From assembly GCF_022919115.1 (NCBI RefSeq), contig NZ_CP095072.1:3658001-3722000 (forward strand): 64,000 nt of DNA, given 5' to 3'. The DNA comes from Gracilibacillus caseinilyticus (GTDB lineage Bacteria > Bacillota > Bacilli > Bacillales > Amphibacillaceae). Under the pieces are notes generated by a model. It saw only the letters and a list, made by a program, of their open reading frames with translations. It made no database searches and was not told where the DNA came from. A program made the translations under genes and the position numbers. Positions 1-10,448 of this stretch are shown here, piece after piece; the stretch's first letter is position 1; each line of letters opens with the position of its first letter.

Positions 1-315
1 CCTTTTCGGTTCTTGTTTTGGTGCTTCTTTTTTTGGATTATCGTGTTTTTTCTGTTTCTTTTTATTTTTATTGAATGCCTTACTCGACTGCTGTCCAGAA
101 CCTTTTTTGTTATCTGGTTTTTTAGATTCTTGTTTTTGCTTTGGCTGTTCTTTCGATGATGCTTTAAATGTCTGATCTAATTTCTTAATCGTTTCGTCCG
201 AAATAGTCGCCATATGATTGGACACTGGTGTATTCAGTTCACTTAATTTATTAATAATATCTTTGCTTGTTTTATTTACTTGCTTTGCGTATTCATATAC
301 TCGTATTTTTGACAT
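1..315 (-). CDS. infB: Translation initiation factor IF-2, N-terminal part (cut by window edge)
   Basis: The first 105 codons of IF-2, the GTPase that brings initiator tRNA to the 30S subunit. The start MSKIRVYEYAKQVNKTSKDI is the conserved IF2 N-terminal subdomain. It is followed by a Lys/Gln/Ser-rich low-complexity linker typical of Bacillaceae IF-2. The ATG at 315 follows a GGGGGTG ribosome binding site and starts 4 bases after ylxQ ends. The GTPase domains lie outside the window. It is the distal gene here of the rimP-nusA-rnpM-ylxQ-infB operon. Confidence 0.95.
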   Translation of the reverse strand, partial: MSKIRVYEYAKQVNKTSKDIINKLSELNTPVSNHMATISDETIKKLDQTFKASSKEQPKQKQESKKPDNKKGSGQQSSKAFNKNKKKQKKHDNPKKEAPKQEPKR

Positions 316-319
316 ACGT

Positions 320-634
320 TCACCCCCGAAAATTTTCATCAAGCAGTGTAATCAATTTCTTCGCAAATCCTTGCTCATGAATCGAAACAGCTACACGACC
401 TGATTTACCTACCGCTTGTGAAAGTGTATCTCGATCGTCGACAAAGAAAAATGGGATGTGGTAATACATACATTTATCCGTTAATTTCTTTCTAGTCTGA
501 TCTCCGATATCACTTGCGATTAGAACTACTCTTGCTTTCCTTGACTGAATTTCTTTTACGATTAATTCTTCCCCAAACGTACATTTACCTGCACGATTGG
601 CTAAACCAATAATATTTAAATATGCTTTGTTCAC
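320..634 (-). CDS. ylxQ: L7Ae/L30e-family RNA-binding protein YlxQ
   Basis: A 104-residue member of the L7Ae/L30e/S12e/Gadd45 RNA-binding fold, found in nearly all Firmicutes between ylxR and infB; its exact role is not settled. The motif GLANRAGK (about 10-17) and the DKCMYYHIPFF segment match B. subtilis YlxQ. I chose the GTG at 634, just after the rnpM stop and preceded by GAAGGCG at good spacing. The ATG at 655 overlaps rnpM and has no visible ribosome binding site. The chosen length fits the roughly 100-residue family. Confidence 0.9.
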   Translation of the reverse strand: MNKAYLNIIGLANRAGKCTFGEELIVKEIQSRKARVVLIASDIGDQTRKKLTDKCMYYHIPFFFVDDRDTLSQAVGKSGRVAVSIHEQGFAKKLITLLDENFRG

Positions 635-635
635 C

Positions 636-905
636 TTATTCGCCTTCAATCTCATGACGTAAGTGTTGATACACTTCGTCTGGGATTTTTATCTCCAAAT
701 GTTTTTCGAGTGCACCATTTTTTTGTGCCTGATCGATAACTTGGACGTCTTTGGAAACATAGGCACCTCGACCATTCTTCTTTCCAGTCGGATCCACAAA
801 TACTTCGCCTTCCTTGGTTTTAACCACCCGAATTAACGATTGTTTCGGCTTCATTTCTTGTGTAATCACACATTTTCTAAGCGGAAGTTTGCGCTTTTTA
901 GCCAT
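636..905 (-). CDS. rnpM: RNase P modulator RnpM (YlxR family)
   Basis: An 89-residue basic protein of the YlxR family, which binds RNase P RNA and modulates its activity in B. subtilis. Family hallmarks are visible: the RKCVITQEMKPKQSLIR segment near the N-terminus and GRGAYV at 45-50. It lies between nusA and ylxQ, as in other Firmicutes, and is probably translated with them from one transcript. The function is taken from the family; the sequence itself shows only membership. Confidence 0.93.
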   Translation of the reverse strand: MAKKRKLPLRKCVITQEMKPKQSLIRVVKTKEGEVFVDPTGKKNGRGAYVSKDVQVIDQAQKNGALEKHLEIKIPDEVYQHLRHEIEGE

Positions 906-917
906 TTGAATTCCTCC

Positions 918-2069
918 TTACTTAAACAGATCTTCATCCATATTTTCGTAGGATTCTTCAAAGTCCAGGCTATCGTCCTCATATTCTAATCCTTCAAGGC
1001 TTTCATCCGCTTGTTCTTCTGAAATCATACCTTCTTCCCTTGCTTCTGATTCACTCTTAATATCGATTTTCCAACCTGTTAATTTGGCAGCCAGTCTTGC
1101 ATTCTGACCACGTTTACCAATTGCAAGTGACAATTGATAGTCAGGTACAATAACCGTCGTAGCTTTTTCTTCCTCATCGACAAGGACTTTGACAACCTTT
1201 GATGGACTGAGTGCGTTGGATACATAGACAACAGGATCTTCAGACCATTCCACGATATCTATTTTTTCCCCTTTTAATTCATCGACGATCGTTTGTACTC
1301 TTTGCCCTTTTTGTCCGACACATGAACCTACCGGATCAATCTCAGGATCTTCTGCATGCACTGAAATCTTCGAACGGTCCCCCGCTTCACGTGCTACAGA
1401 TTTCACTTCAACTGTACCATCAAAGATTTCAGGGACTTCCATTTCGAATAATCTTTTTAATAAACCTGGATGTGTTCTCGAAACAAAAATATTAGGTCCT
1501 TTATTCGAATTTTCCACTTTCGTCACGTAAACTTTAATTCTATCATGGACCTGATATGTTTCGGTAGGCATACACTCGGATTCCGGTAATTTTGCTTCTA
1601 CTTTACCCAAGTTGACATAAATGAAGCGGCCGTCCATACGTTGAATCGTACCATTCATAATATCATCTTCACGATCAATATATTCATTAAAGATAATGCC
1701 TCGCTCTGCTTCACGTACACGTTGTGTCACTACTTGTTTAGCAGCCTGAGCAGCGATTCTTCCGAAATCTTTTGGTGTAACTTCCACCTCTACTACATCC
1801 CCCACTTCATAGGAAGGGTTAATGTGATGTGCTTCTTCTAGCGACATTTGCTGTTGATGATCCACAACTTCTTCCACAATCTCTTTCTGAGCAAATACTC
1901 CCATGGAACCAGCTTCTTCATTTATATCAACTCGCACATTTGTTGCGGACTTAAAGTTTTTCTTATAAGCGGATATTAAAGCTGCTTCTAAGGCTTCCAT
2001 CAAAATATCTTTGTTAATTCCTTTTTCCTTTTCTAAATAATTCATTGCATCGAACAATTCTCTGTTCAC
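918..2069 (-). CDS. nusA: Transcription termination/antitermination factor NusA
   Basis: NusA binds RNA polymerase and affects pausing, intrinsic termination and rRNA antitermination. The 383 residues have the usual order: an N-terminal polymerase-binding domain (MNRELFDAMNYLEKEKGI), an S1 domain near 135-200, KH1 with VGQKGQRVQ near 250, and KH2 with IGKRGQNARLAAKL near 315. An acidic tail follows. There are no extra C-terminal repeats, as usual for Gram-positive NusA (371 residues in B. subtilis). It lies 14 bases after rimP and is probably co-transcribed with it. Confidence 0.97.
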   Translation of the reverse strand: MNRELFDAMNYLEKEKGINKDILMEALEAALISAYKKNFKSATNVRVDINEEAGSMGVFAQKEIVEEVVDHQQQMSLEEAHHINPSYEVGDVVEVEVTPKDFGRIAAQAAKQVVTQRVREAERGIIFNEYIDREDDIMNGTIQRMDGRFIYVNLGKVEAKLPESECMPTETYQVHDRIKVYVTKVENSNKGPNIFVSRTHPGLLKRLFEMEVPEIFDGTVEVKSVAREAGDRSKISVHAEDPEIDPVGSCVGQKGQRVQTIVDELKGEKIDIVEWSEDPVVYVSNALSPSKVVKVLVDEEEKATTVIVPDYQLSLAIGKRGQNARLAAKLTGWKIDIKSESEAREEGMISEEQADESLEGLEYEDDSLDFEESYENMDEDLFK

Positions 2070-2083
2070 CCTAATTTCCCCCT

Positions 2084-2557
2084 TTAATCAAAAGTAACGG
2101 CTAAACGCGCTTTAGCAATTTTATCGAATGGTATTTCCACTTCTTTCTTTTGGTTTTTTTCCTTATATTGAATGGTTGCATAGCCATTTTCAAAGTGAGT
2201 AAGATCACCTGTGAATTCTTTTTCACCTGCAACCGGTTCATACAACTTCACATAGACATGATGTCCGACATGCTTTTCGAAATCCTCGCTTTTTTTGAGC
2301 GGACGTTCAACTCCTGGAGAAGATACTTCCAGGAAATACGCTTCTTTGATTGGGTCAGCTTCATCCAGTTTTGTACTTAGTTTTTCTGAAACCAGACCAC
2401 ATTCTTCAATATCTACGCCACCGTCTTTATCAATATAAACCCGTAAAAACCAATTAGGACCTTCTTTCTCATATACGATATCAACTAGTTCTAAAGAAAG
2501 CTCTTCTAAAATAGGTGTTACAAATTCTTCTGTCTGTTGTGCAATATTGAGTGCCAA
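2084..2557 (-). CDS. rimP: Ribosome maturation factor RimP
   Basis: RimP assists 30S subunit maturation. The conserved core [13 protein letters not shown]...LDEADPI...FLEVSSPG is complete and the C-terminal SH3-like part ends in ARLAVTFD. The open frame extends up to 2626. I prefer the TTG at 2557: GGAGG lies 8 bases upstream, and the resulting 157 residues align end to end with B. subtilis YlxS (156). The ATG at 2563 is only two bases from the GGAGG. It is the first gene of the nusA-infB operon. Confidence 0.9.
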   Translation of the reverse strand: MALNIAQQTEEFVTPILEELSLELVDIVYEKEGPNWFLRVYIDKDGGVDIEECGLVSEKLSTKLDEADPIKEAYFLEVSSPGVERPLKKSEDFEKHVGHHVYVKLYEPVAGEKEFTGDLTHFENGYATIQYKEKNQKKEVEIPFDKIAKARLAVTFD

Positions 2558-2662
2558 TTTCATTACCTCCTCTGCTGCATTTTGTTCTTTAGAATATATT
2601 TCCCATAATTGTGAAACGATACACACCGTTCATTTTAGTGTGAAAGTTGCAAAGGGAATGAT

Positions 2663-2692
2663 AAATCCCTTGCCACAATTGGCAAGGGATTT
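2663..2692 (-). terminator. Hairpin upstream of rimP (possible terminator or attenuator)
   Basis: A perfect 12-bp inverted repeat (AAATCCCTTGCC / GGCAAGGGATTT) with a 6-base loop. On the minus strand it is followed by ATCATTCCCTTTG, a poor U-tract. It lies 105 bases upstream of rimP and downstream of a better terminator, so it may act as an attenuator or as a backup end for polC. The sequence reads almost the same on both strands. Confidence 0.5.
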
Positions 2693-2728
2693 GTATCAAA
2701 CCATATCCTTACTTTACATGACAGCTAA

Positions 2729-2760
2729 GAAGAAAGAGTGGGTTTACCCACTCTTTCTTC
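2729..2760 (-). terminator. Intrinsic terminator of polC
   Basis: A perfect 14-bp stem (GAAGAAAGAGTGGG with its complement) and a 4-base loop, about 160 bases after the polC stop. On the minus strand the 3' arm ends in the pyrimidine-rich CTTTCTTCTT. It separates polC from the rimP operon. The 2558-2922 region otherwise holds only the second hairpin at 2663; I see no gene in it. Confidence 0.65.
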
Positions 2761-2922
2761 TGTCCGCATCAAATGAAATCTGTTTAAAATATAGCATGAA
2801 TCGGCGTACAATGCAAGGATTATGATATATTTATCCAATAAATGTGTAATTTGTGGAAAGGTCAACCAAAAATCTAAAGATGAAGAGATTACTGCTGACC
2901 GGCAAATTATCGCCTTTTGCTG

Positions 2923-5900
2923 TTAGAATAAAGACAGCTGGTTCTTGTCAGCCATTCCTTCTAGACAGCCATGTTGATCTAAATATTCCAGTACTGTTTT
3001 TGAAATCCTGCTTCGCTCACGTAAATCTTCTTTTGATAAAAATTCACCGTCCTCACGCGCTTTTTCAATGTTAATCGCAGCATTTGTCCCTAAACCATCT
3101 ACTGCATTAAATGGCGGGATCAAACTGTTATCTTCAACAAGAAATTCTGTCGCAGATGACCGGTAAAGATCTACCTTCTGAAAATGGTAGCCCCTTTCAT
3201 TCATTTCCAATGCCAATTCCAAGACTGTAAGTAAACTTTTCTCTTTTGGCGGGGCATCATTACCTTTTTCTAAAATCTCTTTCACTCGTTTGCGAATAGC
3301 TTCTGATCCTTTAATCATCGTATCTAATTCAAAATCATCCGCTCTTACTGTGAAATAAGCAGCATAGAATAATATAGGATGATGCACCTTGAAATAAGCA
3401 ATACGAATCGCCATTAATACATACGCAGCAGCGTGTGCTTTAGGGAACATATATTTAATTTTTTTACAGGAATCGATGTACCAGTCCGGCACATCATGTT
3501 TTTTCATTTCCTCAATCCACTCTGGATCAAGTCCTTTCCCTTTACGAACAAACTCCATGATTTTAAAAGCAAGGGATGCATCGAGACCTTTGTGCATCAA
3601 GTAGACCATGATATCATCACGACACCCGATAACATCTGGCAAGCCACAAATACCATTGTTAATCAATTCCTGTGCATTACCTAACCATACATCTGTACCG
3701 TGACTCAGTCCGGAAATAATAACAAGCTCAGCAAACGTTTTTGGCTTTGTATCCTCCAGCATCTGGCGAACGAATCGGGTACCAAATTCCGGTACCCCCA
3801 AAGTACCAGTCTTACACATAATTTGTTCTGAAGTTACGCCTAACACTTCCGGTCCGGAGAAAATTTTCATTACTTCCTCATCATCGGTCGGAACTGTCTG
3901 AGGATCTATTCCACTTAAATCCTGTAACATTCTGATAACTGTTGGATCATCGTGTCCAAGTATGTCTAATTTCAATAGGTTATCATGAATAGAATGGAAA
4001 TCAAAATGTGTTGTTCTCCATTCGGAGTTACGGTCATCTGCCGGAAACTGTATTGGTGTAAAATCATAAATTTCTTTGTCATCCGGTACAACAATGATAC
4101 CACCTGGGTGCTGGCCGGTCGTCCTTTTCGCACCGGTACAACCTTTCACAAGTCGATCAACCTCAGCTTGTTTCAAGGTCATCTCCTTATCACTTGCATA
4201 CCCTTTAACATAACCGTATGCTGTTTTCTCCGCAACTGTACCTATTGTTCCGGCACGATATACGTTATCTTCACCGAATAAGACTTTCGTATAGTTATGC
4301 GCACGCGGCTGATATTCACCAGAGAAGTTCAAATCAATATCGGGTACTTTATCCCCTTTGAAACCTAAGAACGTCTCAAAAGGAATATCCTGACCATCTT
4401 TCTTTAATGGTACGTCACAATTGGAACAATTTTTATCAGGTAAATCGAAGCCGCTCCCCACAGAGCCATCATCGAAGAACTGACTCTCTTTACATTCCGG
4501 ACAGACGTAGTGAGGCGGTAACGGATTTACTTCTGTAATCTCGGTGAAAGTCGCAATTAATGATGAACCTACGGATCCCCGTGAACCAACTAAATAACCA
4601 TCATCGAGTGACTTCTTCACCAGCTTCTGTGAAATTAAATAAATGACCGCAAACCCATGCCCAATAATACTTTTCAGTTCTTTTTCTATCCGTTTTTCAA
4701 CAATTTCTGGTAATTCATCACCATAGACTGAGCGGGCAAAATTATAACTTAAATCTCTAATTTCTTGTTCCGCACCATCAATGTTTGGTGTATATAAGTC
4801 TTCTTTGACAGGTTTAATGTCTTCCAATTGATCTACGAGCGCATTAGGATTATCAATCACAATTTCTTTCGCTTTCTCATCACCTAAAAAGGAAAAAGCA
4901 TCCATCATTTCTTTTGTTGTCCGGAAATATGCGTTTGGCAGTGTTTGCCTACTTAACGGATTACCACTTTGTGAGGCAATCAGTATTTGACGGTATATTC
5001 GATCATTTTCGTTAATGTGATGAACATTTCCTGTCGCCACGCATGGTTTATTAAGATCATTAGCTAATTGAACTATATTTCGGATAATATCGTATAACTG
5101 TGCTTCATTCTGCACTAATTCTTTGTCATATAAATGAACAAAATTGGCTGGCGGCTGAACCTCAATATAATCATAAAATTTCGCTGCTTTCTCAGCCTGT
5201 TCCTTTGATTTTTGCATCATCGTTTCAAAGACTTCCCCTTGATCACAAGCAGTTCCAACTAATATGCCTTCTCGATACTGCTGTAGCTTGGACCTTGGAA
5301 TTCTTGGTACACGATAAAAATAATTGATATGTGCCATCGATACCAGCTTATAAATATTTTTCAAGCCTTCCTGGGTCACGGCAAGCAACGTCGCATGGAA
5401 AGGTCTCGAACGTTGATACGCATTACCTTCCCCCATATGCTGATTATATTGATTGTGATTGGTAATTCCACGTTCTATTGATAGTTTCACAAATTTCCAC
5501 AACAAATAACCTGTTGCTTCTGCATCGTAAATCGCCCGGTGATGCTGGGTTAATTCAATATCAAGCTTTTTACAAAGTGTATTCAGACGGTGATTTTTCA
5601 ATTCAGGGAAAAGTAATCTAGCTAATTCTAATGTATCAATTACAGGATTACTTGCCTCATCATATCCAATCCGCTTAAATCCAGTATTTAAAAAGCCCAT
5701 ATCGAAGTCTGCATTATGAGCAACCAGAATCGCATCGCCCATCCAAGTATGGAATTCCTTCAATACATCTTCCACTTCTGGAGCATCCTTGACCATATCA
5801 TCGGTTATACCCGTTAAATTCGTTGTCGTTTCGGACAGCGGATGATGAGGATTGGCAAACGATTCATAACGGTCCACAATCTCTCCGTTTTTTATTTTCA

Positions 5901-7209
5901 CTGCTGCAAGTTCAATAACGGTATCGTATATAGCTGATAAACCAGTTGTTTCCACGTCAAATACAACATACGTATCCTCTGCCAAATCACGATCTGCTTC
6001 ATTATAGGCAATCGGCACACCGTCATCGACAATATTCGCTTCGACACCGTAGACGATTTTTACTCCATGCTTTTGTCCTGCTGCATATGCCTCAGGATAA
6101 GCTTGTGCGACAGCGTGATCCGTAATGGCAATAGCTTTATGTCCCCATTTACCAGCTTGCTCGACTAATTTGGAGGCTGACACCACTGCATCCATCTGAC
6201 TCATTAATGTGTGCGCATGGAGTTCTAAACGTTTCTCCCCGTTCAAACCAGGATCGTCTCTTGTGATCGTAGGAGCTTGTTGAATGTCCTTTGCCATCAT
6301 CGTTAATTCATTAGTGAAATTATCGGTCTGAATCATACCTTTTGCCTTAATCCAAAGTCCTTCTTTTAATTGTTTAAATTTCTCAACATCCTGATCACCT
6401 TTGGAAAACATTTTAATCTGGAAGGAATCCGTGTAATCTGTCACCTTCAAGATAAGCAAATGCCTGCCGGATCGTAATTCACGGATGTCGGCATCAAATA
6501 GATAGCCTTGAAAGACAATACTTTTCTCTTCTTCAAAAATATCTCTCATTGGTACAGGTTGTTCTTTAATCGGATAGCCGAGTTGAACAGGGCCCGTATC
6601 AGTCTCCTGTTTTGATTCCTGCGCGCGTTTTTCTTGTTGTTTAAAGGCTTCTTCGACCTTTTTACGATCTTCCATCGCTTTTTCCTGTTGGAATTTCTCT
6701 AATTCCTCCTGCTGGTCAGCTACTTCCATTTTGATAAATTGCTTGGCAAGTCCAGCTTTTGTACAAAATTGATCAAGATGTCCCTGGATGTTTTTCCCCC
6801 ATTGTGCTTCAATCTGGTTACTTACAGTTAACATAATATTATTATCGTTAAATAATGGCTTTTTATTTTCAATTGCACGGTATTTTGGGGATTCATTCAC
6901 CAATTCTGATAAAAAGATTTGCCAATAATCAAAGCGTTCTTTCTCGCTGAGCTGATCTTGCTGCACTTGTATCGACCAGGTAACCTTTGCAATGGAAGAA
7001 AATGCTTCCGTTAGTTTCAATATAAACAACTGATAAATATCAGCAGGAACCGATTGGGCAAGCTGAAAGTGAAAATGCCAGCGCTGATCAGAACGAAATA
7101 CTTCTAGTTTTTCGATACTTCCTTCTTGAAAATACTTATTTTTCATGTCGTCCGCTATTCCAATTTGATCCATTAAAAGTCGGAATTTCTCATGATTAGA
7201 GATACTCAT
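2923..7209 (-). CDS. polC: DNA polymerase III alpha subunit, PolC type
   Basis: The replicative polymerase of low-GC Gram-positives, with built-in proofreading. The 1428 residues match the family length (1437 in B. subtilis). Domains in order are: a variable N-terminus; a coiled Lys/Glu/Gln segment near 165-200; an OB-fold near 230; a PHP domain starting [16 protein letters not shown] near 330; a DEDD exonuclease inserted in it with FDVETTG near 417; a zinc-binding CPEC...CSNC element near 900; and the catalytic PDIDLNFSG near 956. The C-terminus is intact. The start has AAGGAGATC just upstream. Confidence 0.98.
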   Translation of the reverse strand: MSISNHEKFRLLMDQIGIADDMKNKYFQEGSIEKLEVFRSDQRWHFHFQLAQSVPADIYQLFILKLTEAFSSIAKVTWSIQVQQDQLSEKERFDYWQIFLSELVNESPKYRAIENKKPLFNDNNIMLTVSNQIEAQWGKNIQGHLDQFCTKAGLAKQFIKMEVADQQEELEKFQQEKAMEDRKKVEEAFKQQEKRAQESKQETDTGPVQLGYPIKEQPVPMRDIFEEEKSIVFQGYLFDADIRELRSGRHLLILKVTDYTDSFQIKMFSKGDQDVEKFKQLKEGLWIKAKGMIQTDNFTNELTMMAKDIQQAPTITRDDPGLNGEKRLELHAHTLMSQMDAVVSASKLVEQAGKWGHKAIAITDHAVAQAYPEAYAAGQKHGVKIVYGVEANIVDDGVPIAYNEADRDLAEDTYVVFDVETTGLSAIYDTVIELAAVKIKNGEIVDRYESFANPHHPLSETTTNLTGITDDMVKDAPEVEDVLKEFHTWMGDAILVAHNADFDMGFLNTGFKRIGYDEASNPVIDTLELARLLFPELKNHRLNTLCKKLDIELTQHHRAIYDAEATGYLLWKFVKLSIERGITNHNQYNQHMGEGNAYQRSRPFHATLLAVTQEGLKNIYKLVSMAHINYFYRVPRIPRSKLQQYREGILVGTACDQGEVFETMMQKSKEQAEKAAKFYDYIEVQPPANFVHLYDKELVQNEAQLYDIIRNIVQLANDLNKPCVATGNVHHINENDRIYRQILIASQSGNPLSRQTLPNAYFRTTKEMMDAFSFLGDEKAKEIVIDNPNALVDQLEDIKPVKEDLYTPNIDGAEQEIRDLSYNFARSVYGDELPEIVEKRIEKELKSIIGHGFAVIYLISQKLVKKSLDDGYLVGSRGSVGSSLIATFTEITEVNPLPPHYVCPECKESQFFDDGSVGSGFDLPDKNCSNCDVPLKKDGQDIPFETFLGFKGDKVPDIDLNFSGEYQPRAHNYTKVLFGEDNVYRAGTIGTVAEKTAYGYVKGYASDKEMTLKQAEVDRLVKGCTGAKRTTGQHPGGIIVVPDDKEIYDFTPIQFPADDRNSEWRTTHFDFHSIHDNLLKLDILGHDDPTVIRMLQDLSGIDPQTVPTDDEEVMKIFSGPEVLGVTSEQIMCKTGTLGVPEFGTRFVRQMLEDTKPKTFAELVIISGLSHGTDVWLGNAQELINNGICGLPDVIGCRDDIMVYLMHKGLDASLAFKIMEFVRKGKGLDPEWIEEMKKHDVPDWYIDSCKKIKYMFPKAHAAAYVLMAIRIAYFKVHHPILFYAAYFTVRADDFELDTMIKGSEAIRKRVKEILEKGNDAPPKEKSLLTVLELALEMNERGYHFQKVDLYRSSATEFLVEDNSLIPPFNAVDGLGTNAAINIEKAREDGEFLSKEDLRERSRISKTVLEYLDQHGCLEGMADKNQLSLF

Positions 7210-7259
7210 GCCCGATCTCCTTTACTTGTTAATCTTTCCAATATAGCTTACATAAAGAT

Positions 7260-7294
7260 AATTCCCTTGTCTGTTTGGTGGAGACAAGGGAATT
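7260..7294 (-). terminator. Terminator between proS and polC
   Basis: A 13-bp perfect stem (AATTCCCTTGTCT / AGACAAGGGAATT) with a 9-base loop begins 3 bases after the proS stop. On the minus strand it is followed by ATCTTTATG, a weak U-tract. Termination may be partial, and only 50 bases remain before polC, so polC may depend partly on read-through. Confidence 0.65.
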
Positions 7295-7297
7295 GTA

Positions 7298-8998
7298 TTA
7301 GTTAAACATTGCATGTAATTTCGGAAGCAAATCTGATAGATGAAGATCTTCTTGTTCCCCATTCTCTCTCAACTTGCATTCTACATAACCATCTGCAGCT
7401 TTCTTGCCGACTGTTACACGGACTGGTAATCCTATTAAGTCACTGTCAGCAAATTTTACACCAGGACGTTCTTTACGGTCGTCATATAAAACAGAGATGT
7501 TATTTGCTTCTAATTGTTGATAGATTTCTTCTGCCAATTCCGATTGTTCATCGTTTTTTGGATTTACTGCTATTAAATGGACTTGATATGGAGTTATTGC
7601 TTTTGGCCATTTTATCCCATTTTCATCATTGTATTGCTCTACGATAGCAGCAATTGTACGAGAGACACCGACTCCATAACATCCCATTGTCATCGTTTCT
7701 TGTTTGCCTTGCTCATTTAAAAAAGAAGCACCTAGTTTCTCTGCGTAGAACATACCTAATTTGAAGACCTGTCCCACTTCGATGCCTTTTGCAAAATGAA
7801 TCGTTCCTTGTCCATCTGGAGACGGATCGCCTTCCTGGATAAAGCGAAGGTCGTGGTATGCTGATATGTTAAAATCACGATCAGGATTAGCATTTTTATA
7901 ATGCTTATCATTTTCATTGGCACCGCAGTACGTATTTTTCATAACTGCAACAGCATGATCAGCAATGACTTGTATTTCTTCTGGTACAGAAACTGGACCA
8001 ATTGATCCTACTTCTGCTCCGAATAATTGCTTCGTTTCTTCCTGTGATGCCAGTTCTACTTCTGTTGCACCCAGAGCATGCTTTAATTTAATATCATTTA
8101 TCTCATGGTCTCCACGTGACAGCACTAATACAAAGCGCTCGTCAACTTTAAATAAAAGAGATTTGATCCCTTTATCCAATGGTTCTTGTATAAATTGTGA
8201 TACTTGCTCCATTGACTTGTAACCAGGTGTATCTATTATTCCTAATTCCTGCATTGCTTCCGTATTTTCCGGATAGTCAATATTGACTGCCGCCATCTCA
8301 ATATTTGCCGCAAAGTCAGATGTATCTGAATAGGCAATTGTATCCTCTCCGACCTCAGACAATGCCATAAATTCATGCGTATCCTTACCACCCATCGCAC
8401 CGGAATCGGCGATAACCGCTCGGAAATTCAATCCGCAGCGAGAAAAAATATTCTGATAGGCGGAATAAAATTTTTGATAGGTTTCGTCAAGACTTTCCTG
8501 TGACGTGTGGAAAGAATATGCATCCTTCATCACAAACTCACGTCCACGTAATAACCCAAAACGAGGTCTTCTTTCATCACGATACTTCGTTTGAATTTGG
8601 TACACACTTAGCGGAAGTTTTTTATAACTTTTCACTTCATCTGCAATTAGACTAGTGGTTACTTCTTCATGTGTCGCCCCTAAGGCAAACTCTCGGTCAT
8701 GGCGATCATTCAGTCGCATTAGTTCTCTTCCGTAGCTGTCCCATCTGCCTGTTTCTTTCCAAAGTTCAGAAGGTTGGAGTGCAGGCATCAGCATCTCTAC
8801 GGCTCCTATTTTTTCCATTTCCTCACGGACAATTTTTTCTACATTTTTCAGAACTTTATTCCCTAATGGTAACAAACTGTATATACCTGATGCAGTTTGA
8901 CGGATATATCCCGCTCGAACTAATAACTGGTGACTTCTGATTTCCGCATCTGCTGGTACCTCTTTTAAAGTTGGGATAAGTGTTTTACTATGTCTCAT
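7298..8998 (-). CDS. proS: Prolyl-tRNA synthetase, bacterial (ProS type 1)
   Basis: Charges tRNA-Pro. This is the long bacterial form (566 residues). The N-terminal class II core carries motif 2 with [12 protein letters not shown] near 141-152. An editing/insertion domain occupies roughly 225-400. Motif 3 ([15 protein letters not shown]) lies near 437-451, and the anticodon-binding domain has [20 protein letters not shown] use the ATG at 8998 ([10 protein letters not shown]), which aligns with B. subtilis ProS; the TTG at 9004 is an alternative. No T-box specifier structure is visible upstream. Confidence 0.96.
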   Translation of the reverse strand: MRHSKTLIPTLKEVPADAEIRSHQLLVRAGYIRQTASGIYSLLPLGNKVLKNVEKIVREEMEKIGAVEMLMPALQPSELWKETGRWDSYGRELMRLNDRHDREFALGATHEEVTTSLIADEVKSYKKLPLSVYQIQTKYRDERRPRFGLLRGREFVMKDAYSFHTSQESLDETYQKFYSAYQNIFSRCGLNFRAVIADSGAMGGKDTHEFMALSEVGEDTIAYSDTSDFAANIEMAAVNIDYPENTEAMQELGIIDTPGYKSMEQVSQFIQEPLDKGIKSLLFKVDERFVLVLSRGDHEINDIKLKHALGATEVELASQEETKQLFGAEVGSIGPVSVPEEIQVIADHAVAVMKNTYCGANENDKHYKNANPDRDFNISAYHDLRFIQEGDPSPDGQGTIHFAKGIEVGQVFKLGMFYAEKLGASFLNEQGKQETMTMGCYGVGVSRTIAAIVEQYNDENGIKWPKAITPYQVHLIAVNPKNDEQSELAEEIYQQLEANNISVLYDDRKERPGVKFADSDLIGLPVRVTVGKKAADGYVECKLRENGEQEDLHLSDLLPKLHAMFN

Positions 8999-9019
8999 TT
9001 GCAAATATCACCTCAATGA

Positions 9020-9150
9020 TTTCAATCAAAATTAGTAAACTATTTCATCCATCTCAGGCGTCTTGTCCCATAGATGGTTAGCGAATCGCATCAGGATGTT
9101 AGCCTTCCCGCTATAACCCGCTTCACCGCTTAAAGTAAACAGTGTTGGAC
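9020..9150 (-). other. Structured, GC-richer spacer between rseP and proS
   Basis: This 158-bp gap is visibly richer in G+C than its surroundings and can fold. On the minus strand GGTTATAGCG can pair with CGCTAACC. A second hairpin has CCATC pairing with GATGG around ATGGGACAAGACG, and TGATTGAAATCA sits before the proS ribosome binding site. It could be a proS leader RNA or a dispersed repeat. The T-box AGGGTGGNACCGCG consensus is absent. Confidence 0.35.
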
Positions 9151-9162
9151 TTAAACTCTTTC

Positions 9163-10419
9163 TTATAAGAATAATCGCTGGATATCATTCCACGTGACAA
9201 CAATCATCAGCAGCATTAACAAGGCAAATCCGATAAAGTGCACGATGCCTTCTTTTTGGGGATCAATAGGCTTTCCTCTAACTGCTTCTAATCCGACAAA
9301 TATCAGTCTTCCACCGTCAAGTGCAGGTAATGGCAATAAGTTCATAATACCTAAGTTAACGCTTAGCACCGCGGTCCACGTCATAAAATTCATGAGACCA
9401 GTTTTTACCACTTGGTCGGTTGCATCATATATTCCAACCGGGCCTGATAACACATCAATCGAAAATTGACCGGTGATTAACTTCGTTACATTTGTCAGGA
9501 TTAAGGTAGACCAGCGATAGGTCTCTTCCAAACTATATGGAATAGCACGGAGAAATGATTTCTCTAAGGCTAGCGTCACCCCAACCTGACCAATTGTATC
9601 TTCAGCCGTCTCCACAGCAGCTGGAGTCACTTCAACTGCTACTTCCTCGTCATTTCTAAGTACTGTCATCTCTAATGATTCATTTGGACTGGATTGCACG
9701 ATCTCCTGAAATTCATCCCAGGAACTGATTGATGTACCTTCAATACCAATCACGGTATCATTGGCCTGTAATCCTGCTTCTTGTGCCGGACTGTCATTCA
9801 CCACAGATCCTATTCGGACATCATCGACTGGTACCCCTTGAATATTTGCAAGCACGATGAAAATCACAATCGTTAAGACGAAATTCATTAATGGACCTGC
9901 GAATAATTGTAAGGCACGCTGCCCAACAGATTTGGAACCGAACTGACGATTGTATGGTGCAATTTGCGTGGATCGTTCATCCATAATAAAATCAGCTTTT
10001 TCATTTACACGGAAGGAGTACTTTTTCTCTTCATCTATTTCATAACCCTCAATCGTCAAATTATGATCAAGGTCAATATGCTCCACCTCGATAATGAAAG
10101 CATCAGGATGTTTCGCTTTGTTATTTACGATGATCTGATTTACTTCACCATCATTATTAAACGTTAATCCTATATGTTGTCCTGGTTTAATATCAATAAT
10201 CTCGGGATCTTCCCCAGCAACTCGAACATAGCCACCCATAGGCAATAAGCGGATCGTATATAAGGTTTCATTTTTTACAATCGAGAATACTTTTGGGCCG
10301 AACCCGATCGCAAACTCCCGAACAAGCATGCCTGTCTTCTTGGCAACATAAAAATGACCAAATTCATGAACAAAAACAAGCAAACCGAACATTAATATAA
10401 AGGCAATAATGGTCGTCAA
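9163..10419 (-). CDS. rseP: Site-2 intramembrane metalloprotease RseP/RasP
   Basis: Membrane zinc protease that completes regulated intramembrane proteolysis (anti-sigma factor and signal-peptide turnover in B. subtilis RasP). The HEFGH zinc motif is at 18-22 in the first membrane helix. A PDZ domain follows the helix near 170-195. The second catalytic motif NLLPLPALDGGRL is near 358-372, followed by a last membrane helix. The 418 residues match the family. It follows dxr by 29 bases in the uppS-cdsA-dxr-rseP cluster. Confidence 0.96.
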   Translation of the reverse strand: MTTIIAFILMFGLLVFVHEFGHFYVAKKTGMLVREFAIGFGPKVFSIVKNETLYTIRLLPMGGYVRVAGEDPEIIDIKPGQHIGLTFNNDGEVNQIIVNNKAKHPDAFIIEVEHIDLDHNLTIEGYEIDEEKKYSFRVNEKADFIMDERSTQIAPYNRQFGSKSVGQRALQLFAGPLMNFVLTIVIFIVLANIQGVPVDDVRIGSVVNDSPAQEAGLQANDTVIGIEGTSISSWDEFQEIVQSSPNESLEMTVLRNDEEVAVEVTPAAVETAEDTIGQVGVTLALEKSFLRAIPYSLEETYRWSTLILTNVTKLITGQFSIDVLSGPVGIYDATDQVVKTGLMNFMTWTAVLSVNLGIMNLLPLPALDGGRLIFVGLEAVRGKPIDPQKEGIVHFIGFALLMLLMIVVTWNDIQRLFL

Positions 10420-10448
10420 TCAAAGCACTCCTTCCCTCACACTCGTAA

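Noticed and set aside
218..403. A small plus-strand hydrophobic ORF at the infB/ylxQ boundary
   Set aside because: It is the antisense of infB and ylxQ, with no ribosome binding site; typical of shadow reading frames throughout this window.
9005..9162. T-box leader upstream of proS
   Set aside because: The conserved antiterminator/T-box sequence and a terminator with U-tract are absent. Only generic foldable structure is visible.
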